From Methanomassiliicoccus sp. UBA6 (GTDB lineage Archaea > Thermoplasmatota > Thermoplasmata > Methanomassiliicoccales > Methanomassiliicoccaceae), in the NCBI GenBank assembly GCA_002508545.1, contig DAVH01000064.1, forward strand, positions 75,531-92,159: a DNA stretch of 16,629 bases, given 5' to 3'. A program made the translations under genes and the position numbers. How positions within the stretch are numbered: position 1 is the stretch's first letter; every line of letters begins with the position of its first letter. Positions 1-6,757 of this stretch are shown here, in pieces. A model generated the notes under the pieces. It was not told where the DNA came from and did not search any database. It worked only from the letters and a program-made list of their open reading frames with translations.

Positions 1-1
1 C

Positions 2-25
2 AAGGAGATCAGAGACATCGAATGA
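2..25 (+). CDS. C-terminal tail of an upstream gene (partial)
   Basis: The first bases read as seven codons in frame 2 (K-E-I-R-D-I-E) followed by TGA at 23-25. The codons (AAG, GAG, ATC, GAC) match the G/C-ending preference of the genes in this window. A gene ending here would converge on the minus-strand gene that stops at 88. Nothing can be said about function from seven residues, and chance is possible. Confidence 0.3.
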   Translation, partial: KEIRDIE

Positions 26-55
26 CCGGCAGGAATGGGCCGTCCATCGGCCGCT

Positions 56-67
56 AAAAAAAGTAAA
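56..67 (-). terminator. oligo-T terminator of the URO-D family gene
   Basis: On the minus strand the sequence after the stop codon (88-90) contains TTTACTTTTTTT about 20 nt downstream, inside an otherwise GC-rich stretch. Runs of T on the coding strand are the usual archaeal intrinsic termination signal. A short GGCCG/CGGCC hairpin (about 38-52) lies just beyond the T-run, on the wrong side for a bacterial-type terminator, so I attribute termination to the T-run. Confidence 0.5.
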
Positions 68-87
68 GGGGAGAAGGGTGGACGCCC

Positions 88-1212
88 TCACTCCTTCATC
101 TTGCCCCCGTCCCTGGAGCCCTGGACGAACGCCTGGAAGTTCGCCGCGGACATCAGGGGAGGGCACTCGCAGGCCATCCCGGCGATGAAGCCGTTCTTGA
201 AGTGCTTGTAGCGCATGGCGTCCTTGTACGCTTGTTCGTAGACCTGCTGGGGCGTACCATTGAACGCGAGGATGGTGTCGGTGTTGCCCATCAGGCAGCA
301 CTTGTTCTCGTAGATCTTCGCTACCTTCATGAGGTCGATGGGCTTATTGCCGTCGTAGGCGACGTGCATGATCGTCCCGGGCGGGAACGGCATGTCCTCG
401 CACAGGTGGTAGTCCTGCCCGTGGTCGCCGCACTGGTGGTAGAAGATGCCGGACGTCCCCGCGCCTATCTTGATGATCTTCTCCAATGCCTCCTTCATGT
501 AGTCGGTGGCGAACTCCTTGCACTGCTCGACCGACATCGTGCTGCTGTTGGCCAGCAAAGTGGCGCAGGACGTTTTGAACGGTTTTCCGGGGTAAAGCTG
601 GCTTAGCGCCTCGCAGGCGTTGACGCAGTGGGTCACCACTTTCCGCATTATGCTGTGCACGAGGTCCGGCTCCTGCATGACCCACATCAGCATGTTCTCC
701 GGCGACACCCAGAAGGCGCCGATGACGAACGGCTCGTAGATGAACTGCCATGGCTTGTAGCCCTTGCCGGAGTACGCCTCCACCGCCTTGAGCCCCCTAA
801 CGTGCCTTGCCATTGTCGGCCCCTTCGCCAGCTCCTCGGGCGACAGGGGCTCGAGCTTGTCCGCCTTATCCACGGTATCCGCCGGATAGGTAACTATGGC
901 GGGGGCGGGCATGCGGCCGGTCGGCATCTTGATCGTTCCGCCATAATCCTCGTTCCAGTAGACCGCATAATTCCAGTTCAGGTACGGCATGATGCCGTAC
1001 ACCCGCGCGGTGTCCAGCTGCCAGGCGATGGCCTTCTCCGGCTCGGTGTAGTACTCGTAAAGGGAGTGGCCATGGTCGGTGGCCGCGAAGCTTCCGACCA
1101 GCGGACCTATGGGAACCTGATCATGGCTTCCATCCACGAACATCCTCTTGATGTTCTCCCTCTGCCAGTCATAGTTCTCCTTCGTCCCGGCGGGCAGCGA
1201 TTCCCAGCTCAT
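88..1212 (-). CDS. URO-D family protein, methylcobamide:CoM methyltransferase-like
   Basis: A 374-residue protein of the uroporphyrinogen decarboxylase fold, the family that includes MtaA/MtbA, which move a methyl group from a methylated corrinoid protein to coenzyme M. The C-terminal half shows the zinc-site pattern of the methyltransferase branch: H259-x-C261 in FYHQCGDHG, then C348 (and C350) in GMACECPP, with the family's GNTDT and GTPQQVYEQ segments between. These cysteines favour a methyltransferase over a true heme-pathway decarboxylase. Start choice: the frame stays open to a GTG at 1320. However, the extra 36 codons use many A/T-ending and rare codons and encode an acidic, proline-rich stretch without family character, whereas ATG 1212 has GAGGAGAT six bases upstream. 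No corrinoid protein or other methyltransferase subunit lies nearby, so the substrate is unknown. The gene is divergent from ubiA and ends before an oligo-T tract. Confidence 0.85.
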   Translation of the reverse strand: MSWESLPAGTKENYDWQRENIKRMFVDGSHDQVPIGPLVGSFAATDHGHSLYEYYTEPEKAIAWQLDTARVYGIMPYLNWNYAVYWNEDYGGTIKMPTGRMPAPAIVTYPADTVDKADKLEPLSPEELAKGPTMARHVRGLKAVEAYSGKGYKPWQFIYEPFVIGAFWVSPENMLMWVMQEPDLVHSIMRKVVTHCVNACEALSQLYPGKPFKTSCATLLANSSTMSVEQCKEFATDYMKEALEKIIKIGAGTSGIFYHQCGDHGQDYHLCEDMPFPPGTIMHVAYDGNKPIDLMKVAKIYENKCCLMGNTDTILAFNGTPQQVYEQAYKDAMRYKHFKNGFIAGMACECPPLMSAANFQAFVQGSRDGGKMKE

Positions 1213-1360
1213 ATCGATCTCCTCGTCATCTTCATCCTCTCGCCATTCCACATGTGTTGGCGGTCGCTCGATCCATAGCGGGGGCAGCGATCGTGGTGCT
1301 GGCCCCGTTGTATCGGACACCTTCCTTCTCGCATACGGTTCGGCGCATATGCGGCTTATT

Positions 1361-1370
1361 GGCTTTTATT
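1361..1370 (-). promoter_or_regulatory. candidate TATA box of the URO-D-like gene
   Basis: AATAAAAGCC on the minus strand is the only AT-rich element upstream of this gene. It would place transcription start near 1340, giving a leader of about 20 nt to GTG 1320 or about 125 nt to ATG 1212. The match to an archaeal TATA box is only fair. Confidence 0.3.
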
Positions 1371-1487
1371 GTTATTGCACACAGCCAGTTGTAACGCGGG
1401 CTGCAAATTCTTAGTCGTCCAAGGCTACGAGGCAAGCTTGCTGATCAGGGACCACGCTTGCATCGAGCGCCGAGCTGGTCGAAGGGA

Positions 1488-1493
1488 TTTATA
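1488..1493 (+). promoter_or_regulatory. TATA box of the ubiA-ubiE operon
   Basis: ATTTATA sits about 25 bases before ATG 1516, with purine-rich GAAGG in front of it at the usual BRE position. No Shine-Dalgarno sequence precedes the ATG. This spacing predicts transcription starting at or next to the ATG, that is, a leaderless mRNA, and it is the main reason for choosing this start. Confidence 0.65.
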
Positions 1494-1515
1494 CCATCCG
1501 CGTAATTACCCGGGC

Positions 1516-2412
1516 ATGTCGTTCAAGGTATGGATGGTCGAGGTGAGGGCGCCCTTCCTCCTCCTGCCTATCATCCTCTCTCTCGTCGGCAGCTTCTTGG
1601 CCTTAAACAATGGGGCCTTCGACGTTATCAACTTCATCCTGTTCACCGCCGTGCTGCTGCTCCTGCACGTGACCGTCAACACGCTCAACGAATACTACGA
1701 CCACAAGACCGGCATCGACCTCCATACGAAGCGGACGATGTTCAACGGTGGCACCGGGACGCTGCAGAATGGTCTCCTGACCCCCCGGCAGGTCCTCGGC
1801 ATGGCCATCGCGTGCTTCGTCATCTCCGCGTTGATCAGCGCGGTCCTGGTGGCCAGGGTCGGCCTCGTCCTCGTTCCCCTCGTCGTCCTGGGGATGGTCT
1901 TTGCCCTGTTCTACACCCAGATCTTCGCCAGGAACATGCTGGGAGAGATATCTGCCGGCCTGGGCCTGGGCTTCCTTCCCGTCGTCGGCGCGTACATGGT
2001 GCATCTGCCGGTCCTGTCCGTCGACTGCCTGGTTCTCGCCGCCGCCGCAGGCATCCTCACCTTCAACCTCCTGCTGCTCAACGAGTTCCCGGACATTGAG
2101 GCGGACATCATGGGCGGCAGGAAGAACCTGGTAATCGCGCTCGGCCGCAGGCGGTCGGCCTTTCTGTACTCCGCCCTGACCTTTCTGGTGTATGGAATAT
2201 TGTTGATCTTCGTGCTCCTCCAGATCCTCCCGGCCCTGTGCCTCCTGGGGCTGATGACCTTGCCCTTCGCCTACAAGGCGGCGACCACCTCCTTCAGCGA
2301 CCCCACGAGGATAGAATCCTTCGTCCATGCGCTCAAGGCGAACGTCCAGGTCGTCCTGGTCACCCAGATCCTGGTGGTCATCGGCATAGGGGCCTCGCTG
2401 CTGCTGCCGTAG
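1516..2412 (+). CDS. UbiA family prenyltransferase (MenA-like)
   Basis: A 298-residue polytopic membrane protein that should attach a polyprenyl chain to an aromatic acceptor using polyprenyl diphosphate and Mg2+. It has the two Asp-rich motifs of the UbiA superfamily: N55-x-x-N58-x-x-x-D62-x-x-x-x-x-D68 (NTLNEYYDHKTGID) in the first cytoplasmic loop, and N189-E-F-P-D193-x-x-x-D197 in the second, each followed by hydrophobic helices. The NGGTGTLQNG segment after motif one resembles MenA-type and related archaeal enzymes. Archaeal UbiA proteins also include geranylgeranylglyceryl-phosphate geranylgeranyltransferase of lipid synthesis. The UbiE gene 13 bases downstream argues for a quinone-like product instead. 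An upstream in-frame extension to 1369 is rejected because the TATA box lies inside it. The stop is TAG. Confidence 0.85.
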   Translation: MSFKVWMVEVRAPFLLLPIILSLVGSFLALNNGAFDVINFILFTAVLLLLHVTVNTLNEYYDHKTGIDLHTKRTMFNGGTGTLQNGLLTPRQVLGMAIACFVISALISAVLVARVGLVLVPLVVLGMVFALFYTQIFARNMLGEISAGLGLGFLPVVGAYMVHLPVLSVDCLVLAAAAGILTFNLLLLNEFPDIEADIMGGRKNLVIALGRRRSAFLYSALTFLVYGILLIFVLLQILPALCLLGLMTLPFAYKAATTSFSDPTRIESFVHALKANVQVVLVTQILVVIGIGASLLLP

Positions 2413-2425
2413 CCGGTGATGCGCC

Positions 2426-3157
2426 GTGACCGAGATGGACAAGTCGCCCAAGCGGATCGGGGAGCTGTTCGACGACATATCCCCGAACTACGACCTGCTG
2501 AACCACCTGCTCTCATTGTCGATCGACGTCGGCTGGAGAGAGCTGGCACTAAAGGAGCTGGCGATAGGGGACGGGGACGTGGTGCTGGACGTGGCCACCG
2601 GCACAGGGGACATGGCTCTCAAGGCGAGGTCCTCCGCTGACTGCATCATTATAGGCATCGACCTGTCGAGGAACATGCTGAAGGCCGCCTCGGAGAAGTG
2701 GAAGGCCAGGTTTCCTGATGACGGGTTCATGGTCCTCCAGGGGAACGCCCTCCAGATGCCCTTCGCCGATAACAGCTTCGACCGCTCCATGGTGGCCTTC
2801 GGCATACGGAACATGACCGACATCGGAGGCTTCCTCGACGAAGCCTACAGGGTGCTGAGGCCGAACGGGCGCATGGCCATACTGGAGTTCTCCGTGCCCC
2901 CATATCCGGTGATCCGACAGGCCTACCTGCTGTACCTGACCAGGGCCCTCCCGTTCATCGGGGGCCTTCGCTCAGGGAACCGCGGCGCCTACCATTACCT
3001 GAGCGAGTCGATCCGGCGGTTCCCGTCCCCAGGGTCGATCGAGGAGCTTCTCGTCAAGCACCGCTTCAGGACGGTCCGGTCCCTCCCTCTGACCCTGGGC
3101 ATATGTCATCTCTACATCATCGAGAAGGATGCTGCCGAGGGCGAGCCGAAAAGATAA
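2426..3157 (+). CDS. ubiE: UbiE/COQ5-type methyltransferase
   Basis: A 243-residue SAM-dependent C-methyltransferase of the UbiE/MenG family, which methylates a prenylated benzoquinol or naphthoquinol ring. Family hallmarks run along the protein: an N-terminal FDDISPNYDLLNHLLS segment (15-30), SAM motif I LDVATGTGD (54-62) with acidic D79 in GIDLS, AFGIRNMTD (124-132), LRPNGRMAILEFS (144-156) and the signature YLSESIRRFP (191-200). The start is GTG 2426: GGTGAT, a full match to the archaeal anti-SD, lies five bases upstream and overlaps the end of ubiA. The next ATG, at 2435, would be too far from it. Tight spacing to ubiA implies co-transcription. The product would act on the prenylated product of UbiA; which quinone this is cannot be told from the sequence. 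Confidence 0.9.
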   Translation: MTEMDKSPKRIGELFDDISPNYDLLNHLLSLSIDVGWRELALKELAIGDGDVVLDVATGTGDMALKARSSADCIIIGIDLSRNMLKAASEKWKARFPDDGFMVLQGNALQMPFADNSFDRSMVAFGIRNMTDIGGFLDEAYRVLRPNGRMAILEFSVPPYPVIRQAYLLYLTRALPFIGGLRSGNRGAYHYLSESIRRFPSPGSIEELLVKHRFRTVRSLPLTLGICHLYIIEKDAAEGEPKR

Positions 3158-3357
3158 TGGTCAAACATCATGCCGTCGGCCTCGAGATCGAACGCGCCGA
3201 TCCCAGACGTGGTCGAGTAGGCCGAAAGGGCGATGCGGAATAGCACTGCCATGAGCGATCTGCCCCGTCAACAGCTGCGGCAAGCCTCGGCAAAACCACC
3301 AAATATCCACGCAGTGGTAGCGGGTAGAGAGCGCTCAGCTCGTCAAGGACGATTGGA

Positions 3358-4002
3358 ATGAAGGAGAACCGCGGCTCAGGCAGGACCGGCAGGCCGGCGA
3401 GGGTCCCCGGCGAGATCCCGACCAGGCAGAGGATCCTCGACGCGTCGATCGACCTCTTCGCGGAGAAGGGCTACGACCGAACCTCGGTCCGGGACATAGC
3501 CAGGGCCGTCGGCATCACCGAGAGCGCGGTCTACCGGCATTATGAGAGCAAGGATGCCATCCTCCAGGCGGTATTCGATCATCTCTTGGACCAGGTATAT
3601 ACTCCCTTGCCGCCGAAGCATGAGCCCCCCGAGCAGGCCTCGATCTTCAGGCAGATCCTGGAAGGCCTCCCTGCGTACATAATGGCAAAGCCTCAGCTCA
3701 TCAAGATCCTCCGCATCCTCTTGTACGAGATGAACCGGAACGAGAGGATGCGGGAGTTCATCGAGCGTGAGTATGGCATCAAGGCGAACGAGTACATCGA
3801 GGCTCTTCTCAGGAAGGAAATGGAGGCGGGAAGGATCCGGCAGTGCGACGTCAAGGCGCTGGCGGTCCTTGTGAACTCGTTCCGTTCCGCATGGCTTATC
3901 CAGAACTTCATCATCGACTACGGCGCGCCGCGCGACATCGAGAAGCTGGAAAGCGAGATGGAGTCGCAGATCAAATTGTTCGAGCAGCTGACCGCTCCCT
4001 GA
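3358..4002 (+). CDS. TetR/AcrR family transcriptional regulator
   Basis: A 214-residue one-component regulator. A basic N-terminal tail (1-22) precedes the TetR DNA-binding domain, seen as TRQRILDASIDLFAEKGYD (22-40), then TSVRDIARAVGITESAVYRHY (42-62) with the helix-turn-helix, and YESKDAIL. The remaining part, about 130 residues, is the helical ligand-binding and dimerisation domain, which does not reveal its ligand. An AAATATCC element near 3301 may be its TATA box, giving a leader of about 25-30 nt. The most obvious candidate target is the palindrome pair around the promoter 55-120 bases downstream of its stop, in front of the iron-sulfur flavoprotein gene. That link is inferred from position only, and I see no copy of the palindrome before the regulator itself. 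Confidence 0.88.
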   Translation: MKENRGSGRTGRPARVPGEIPTRQRILDASIDLFAEKGYDRTSVRDIARAVGITESAVYRHYESKDAILQAVFDHLLDQVYTPLPPKHEPPEQASIFRQILEGLPAYIMAKPQLIKILRILLYEMNRNERMREFIEREYGIKANEYIEALLRKEMEAGRIRQCDVKALAVLVNSFRSAWLIQNFIIDYGAPRDIEKLESEMESQIKLFEQLTAP

Positions 4003-4056
4003 CCGGAATTATTCATCGTCCTCGAACGGGTGCTTCGTGGCTTTCGACAGTGAAAA

Positions 4057-4124
4057 AGTAAGTGCATGTTAACTTATTTATATGGGTGCTTGCATTGCAT
4101 TAGTTAGTGAGCGTTTACTTATTT
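4057..4124 (+). promoter_or_regulatory. two operator-like palindromes around a TATA box
   Basis: Two related 23-base elements at 4057-4079 and 4102-4124 share 18 positions and are spaced 45 bases apart. Their common form is AGTWAGTGNNNGTTWACT followed by TATTT, an imperfect dyad with outer arms AGTWA/TWACT. A TATA-like TTATTTATA (4074-4082) overlaps the right edge of the first copy, and the second copy covers the predicted transcription start (about 4105). Binding to either copy should block TBP or RNA polymerase, the usual layout of a repressor-controlled archaeal promoter. The likely binder is the TetR-family protein encoded just upstream; the target would be the flavoprotein gene at 4189. 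Confidence 0.6.
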
Positions 4125-4188
4125 CGGCGAAGGATGTAATCGCTCTGATGCCGCAAGATGGGCCAATAGATCACAGGGAAGGGAGAAC

Positions 4189-5007
4189 ATGAAGGTGCTC
4201 ATTATCATGGGAAGCCCCCAGAAGGGGAACACATTTCGCGCATGCGAAGAGTTCAGGGAGCAGGTGCAGAGGGAGTGCGCGGCCGAGTTCGAGTATATCT
4301 GGCTCAAGGATATGGACATGAGGCCGTGCAGAGGATGCTATGTCTGCTTCCAGCACGGGGAGGGCAAGTGCCCTCACCAGGATGATATCGGATCGATCGT
4401 GAGGAAGATGGACGAGGCCGATGGCGTGGTCTTCGCCTCTCCGGTCTACTCGAACAACATCAGCGGCCTGCTGAAGACGTTCATCGACCGCCTCAGCTAC
4501 ATCGGGCACAGACCCCGCTTCCACGGGAAGAAGGCGTTCCTCATAGCCACGACCGGCATGTTCGGCACCAGGTCGGTGCTGAAGAACCTGAGCTTCGTCA
4601 CGGGCGGGATGTGGGGCTTCGATGTTGTTGGCAGCGTCGGGGTCGTCACGAAGAAAGGGGAGATGCCGAGGGACCGCGTCGAGCACAACTCGAGGCTGCT
4701 GGCGAAGGCGGCGAGGAAATATGCCCGCGCGCTCGCGCTCAACAAGGCAAGGCGGCCGACCTTCATTGAGGTCATCACGTTCTACTGGGCGCGGGGTGTG
4801 ATCTCCCAGATGGAGGAGGTCTCCCCGGTCGACTATCGCTACTGGAAGGAGAAGGGATGGCTGTCGAAGGAGACGAGGTACTGCACCCCGGCGCCGGTCA
4901 ACCCGCTCTACCTGGCGATTGGCAAGGCCTTTGAATCGATCCAGAGAAACAAGGCAAGGAAGGAGATGGGCACCTCCCCTGCCGGAGTGGCATCATCATG
5001 CCAATAG
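4189..5007 (+). CDS. iron-sulfur flavoprotein / NADPH-dependent FMN reductase family
   Basis: A 272-residue flavodoxin-fold protein. The N-terminus MKVLIIMGSPQKGNT forms the FMN phosphate loop (8-15), and SPVYSNNISGLLKTFIDRL (84-102) is the second FMN-contact segment. Between them C47-x2-C50-x2-C53-x7-C61 matches the compact cysteine cluster of archaeal iron-sulfur flavoproteins (ISF), which binds a 4Fe-4S cluster and passes electrons to or from FMN. Members are linked to oxygen or redox stress and electron transfer in methanogens. The last 85 or so residues, rich in aromatic and basic residues, extend beyond the usual core of about 190 residues and may give extra oligomer or substrate contacts. 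A purine-rich GGGAAGGGAGAA lies just before the ATG. The leader is about 80 nt, preceded by the operator-flanked promoter. The stop is TAG. Confidence 0.85.
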   Translation: MKVLIIMGSPQKGNTFRACEEFREQVQRECAAEFEYIWLKDMDMRPCRGCYVCFQHGEGKCPHQDDIGSIVRKMDEADGVVFASPVYSNNISGLLKTFIDRLSYIGHRPRFHGKKAFLIATTGMFGTRSVLKNLSFVTGGMWGFDVVGSVGVVTKKGEMPRDRVEHNSRLLAKAARKYARALALNKARRPTFIEVITFYWARGVISQMEEVSPVDYRYWKEKGWLSKETRYCTPAPVNPLYLAIGKAFESIQRNKARKEMGTSPAGVASSCQ

Positions 5008-5042
5008 GGAGCGATTAGAGTTTGATCGTGAGGAGGGTGCCG

Positions 5043-5539
5043 ATGGAGACAGAAAAGAAGATGAGAATCGCCGGCATGATCGCCGGCGTATCTGCCGTTG
5101 TCTTCGCCCTTCCTCATTTTTGGTATTATTATGGTATCTCCTTCACATTCCCAGGGGACTTCCCATCCACATTGCCGCACAGCGACGTGCTATTGGTCGT
5201 GGGCGGGCTCGCGCTCCTGGCCGCGATGTACGCGATCGCGTTCACCCATCTCGCGTTCGTAAGGCGCCTGCCGTCATTGATCGTGACGCTACCAGCGTGG
5301 TTCGGGGCGATCGGGCTCACCGTGTGGGGCCTTGCCTATTATGTCCTTCAGGTCCAGATCGCTCTGGGCTGGATCCCATCGACATCACAACATGTCGCCC
5401 AGAACGCCAACCCGAACGCGGTCTGGGGATATTACTGGTACTAGTTGTTCATCCTCTGGGGGGTATCGCTCGGGCCTCCGCCCTCTACTATCATAGGCTG
5501 AGAAAAGACCAGAGAAGATCAGGATCGCACGGCCTTTAG
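5043..5539 (+). pseudogene. small multi-helix membrane protein, interrupted by TAG and a frameshift
   Basis: ATG 5043 follows a near-perfect Shine-Dalgarno (GGAGGGTG), so the gene was or is translated. The frame encodes about 133 residues with three or four hydrophobic segments (around 10-30, 48-68 and 77-104) and stops at TAG 5442-5444, right after NPNAVWGYYWY. Past the TAG the same frame continues as LFILWGVSLG, a good hydrophobic helix. Restoring one base in the GGG at about 5471-5473 then joins it to ASALYYHRLRKDQRRSGSHGL, a basic cytoplasmic tail ending at TAG 5537-5539. The original product would be about 165 residues with a final helix plus basic tail. I do not recognise the family firmly; small DUF3995-like membrane proteins are a possibility. 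Two independent lesions suggest a decaying gene. Amber read-through as pyrrolysine would not by itself repair the frameshift. Confidence 0.6.
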
Positions 5540-5688
5540 GTCCTTTCTCATGATGAGGTCCGTTCGCTTCATCGTTCATGGCGGCGAAAGTTACCTCGAA
5601 CGTCCTCCGCGATACCGGCGGTCACGTCCACGCCAAGGGCGTGCCATAACGGGAACCAAAGAGTGTAAGTGGAAGGACCTGCCAATCT

Positions 5689-6108
5689 GTGGCGAACGAC
5701 ATGGAGAGGACCAAGCCGCAATCCGCACAGGAAAACAGACTCGAAACCGCAAGGAGCACCACCAAGCAGGCGGAGAAGGACGGAGAGAGCGCCGTGCTCG
5801 AGAGGATCGCCGCCATGCCCGAGCCGTATCGCGCCATGGGCGAGCGGCTTCATTCCATAATCATGTCCAGCGCACCGGACCTCTCGCCGAAGTTGTGGTA
5901 CGGGATGCCTGGGTATGCCAAGGACGGCAAGGTCGTGTGCTTCTTCCGCAGCGGGGACAATCGCGAGGAGAGGTACATGACGCTCGGGTTCAACGAGGCG
6001 GCGAACCTCGACGAGGGTCGCATGTGGCCGGTCGCCTTCGCGCTGACGGATATTTCTCCCGCCGAAGAGGAAAGGATCGCCGAGCTCGTGAAGAAGGCGG
6101 TGAGCTGA
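5689..6108 (+). CDS. DUF1801 / YdhG-like protein
   Basis: A 139-residue soluble protein. Residues 33-139 match the DUF1801 (YdhG/YjbR-CyaY-like) type: ESAVLERIAAMPEPYRAMG, SAPDLSPKLWYGMPGYA (61-77), DGKVVCFF (79-86), LGFNEAANLDEG (99-110) and a C-terminal SPAEEERIAELVKKAVS helix. Some relatives are described as iron chaperone or frataxin-like, but biochemical function is unsettled. The first 32 residues are polar and low-complexity. GTG 5689 gives the full frame; ATG 5701 is an equally possible start, and the only purine-rich element (GGAAGG, 5671-5676) is 13 bases before the GTG. Such proteins are common in soil bacteria, so acquisition from bacteria is plausible though not shown by base composition here. 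It stands alone, with 250-base gaps on both sides apart from the broken gene upstream. Confidence 0.75.
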   Translation: MANDMERTKPQSAQENRLETARSTTKQAEKDGESAVLERIAAMPEPYRAMGERLHSIIMSSAPDLSPKLWYGMPGYAKDGKVVCFFRSGDNREERYMTLGFNEAANLDEGRMWPVAFALTDISPAEEERIAELVKKAVS

Positions 6109-6324
6109 GGGCCGAGCTCACCGCTGGCGGCCGCGTTCACACTCGATATGTTCCGGACGTGTAAAAGTGAGGGACGTCGAATCCAAGCCAGGCGGTTCGT
6201 CTTCCTCCGATCCCCCGTTCTGTTTCATTCGAGCTCTTGGCTCGCTATGACAATAATGGCCCTGCGCGTTCGCTGATCGCTTTCAGAGCGCCCGGTCCTG
6301 CGCCCCAGGTCCAAAGAGGCCAGA

Positions 6325-6332
6325 TTTGATAA
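6325..6332 (+). promoter_or_regulatory. TATA-like element of cutA
   Basis: TTTGATAA in a GC-rich context lies with its centre about 29 bases before ATG 6357, and no Shine-Dalgarno sequence precedes the ATG. This predicts a leaderless or nearly leaderless transcript. Confidence 0.45.
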
Positions 6333-6356
6333 TGTGGCAATAGCCTAACGGGCACC

Positions 6357-6689
6357 ATGAACGGAGATGTGTCTTCGGTCCTGGTGACGTACCCCGACGA
6401 GCGGACCGCCCGCGCCATCTCAAGGTCCCTGATCGAGCGGCGCCTCGCGGCCTGCTCCAACATCTTCGCCGTCGCCTCGATCTACCGGTGGAAGGGAGAG
6501 ATAGAGGAGGCCTCCGAGTTCGCCTCGCTTCTCAAGATACGATCGGAGGACTTTCCGGCCGTCGAGGAGGCGATCAGGAAGCTGCACCCTTACGAGGTTC
6601 CCTGCATTGTCCGGTACGATGTGGCCGAGGGCTCGGGAGATTACATTGGTTGGATCATGGAGTCGACAACCCGGCCCCCGGAAGGTTGA
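6357..6689 (+). CDS. cutA: CutA1 divalent-ion tolerance protein
   Basis: At 110 residues this is the normal length of CutA1, a small trimeric ferredoxin-like protein found in all domains. The conserved sequence is unmistakable: VLVTYPDERTARAISRSLIE (8-27), RRLAACSNIF (28-37), SIYRWKGEIEEASEFASLLK (41-60) and LHPYEVPCIVRYDV (76-89), where the family usually has HPYEVPEI. In Escherichia coli the locus was linked to copper and other metal tolerance, but the molecular role remains unclear. The segment around IYRWKGEIE and HPYEVP forms the trimer interface region. Its promoter is its own (TATA-like element at 6325); the zinc ribbon gene downstream has a separate AT-rich element, so an operon is not required. 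Confidence 0.93.
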   Translation: MNGDVSSVLVTYPDERTARAISRSLIERRLAACSNIFAVASIYRWKGEIEEASEFASLLKIRSEDFPAVEEAIRKLHPYEVPCIVRYDVAEGSGDYIGWIMESTTRPPEG

Positions 6690-6721
6690 ACACAGTCGGT
6701 TACCACCCGGTCACGCCGGCG

Positions 6722-6729
6722 TGTAAAAA
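6722..6729 (+). promoter_or_regulatory. candidate TATA element before the zinc ribbon gene
   Basis: TGTAAAAAG immediately precedes an in-frame ATG (6731) and lies about 30 bases before the tandem ATGs at 6758 and 6761. If it is the TATA box, transcription begins near 6750 and the ATG at 6731 is not transcribed, so the downstream ATGs are the starts. Confidence 0.4.
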
Positions 6730-6757
6730 GATGAATAGTCGTATCGTCCAACTTATT

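Larger units (their letters stand above)
1213..1515. other. divergent intergenic region between the URO-D-like gene and ubiA
   Basis: About 300 bases without a supported gene if the URO-D-like gene starts at 1212. It holds a candidate minus-strand TATA element (AATAAAAG, about 1361-1370), a plus-strand TATA box at 1488-1493, and a perfect 10-bp palindrome GCAAGCTTGC at 1432-1441, with a repeat of its right part (GCTTGC) at 1456-1461. The portion 1213-1320 could be the coding extension of the URO-D-like gene if the GTG at 1320 is used. Nothing else was recognised. Confidence 0.5.

Noticed and set aside
1603..2478. Open frame on the minus strand opposite ubiA
   Set aside because: Its Asp/Gln/Gly-rich translation is the antisense of a hydrophobic membrane protein and shows no family features.
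3158..3357. Possible tRNA or small RNA between ubiE and the TetR gene
   Set aside because: No T-arm GTTCGA motif in context and no acceptor pairing; only a candidate TATA box for the regulator was found.
5578..5649. 23-codon frame beginning MAAKVTSNVLRDTGG
   Set aside because: No ribosome site, very short and no recognised family. It may be a remnant but cannot be supported as a gene.
6109..6356. Possible small gene or RNA in the gap before cutA
   Set aside because: Only short hairpins (such as CGAGC/GCTCG near 6230) and no coding bias, tRNA-like fold or conserved motif that I can recognise.
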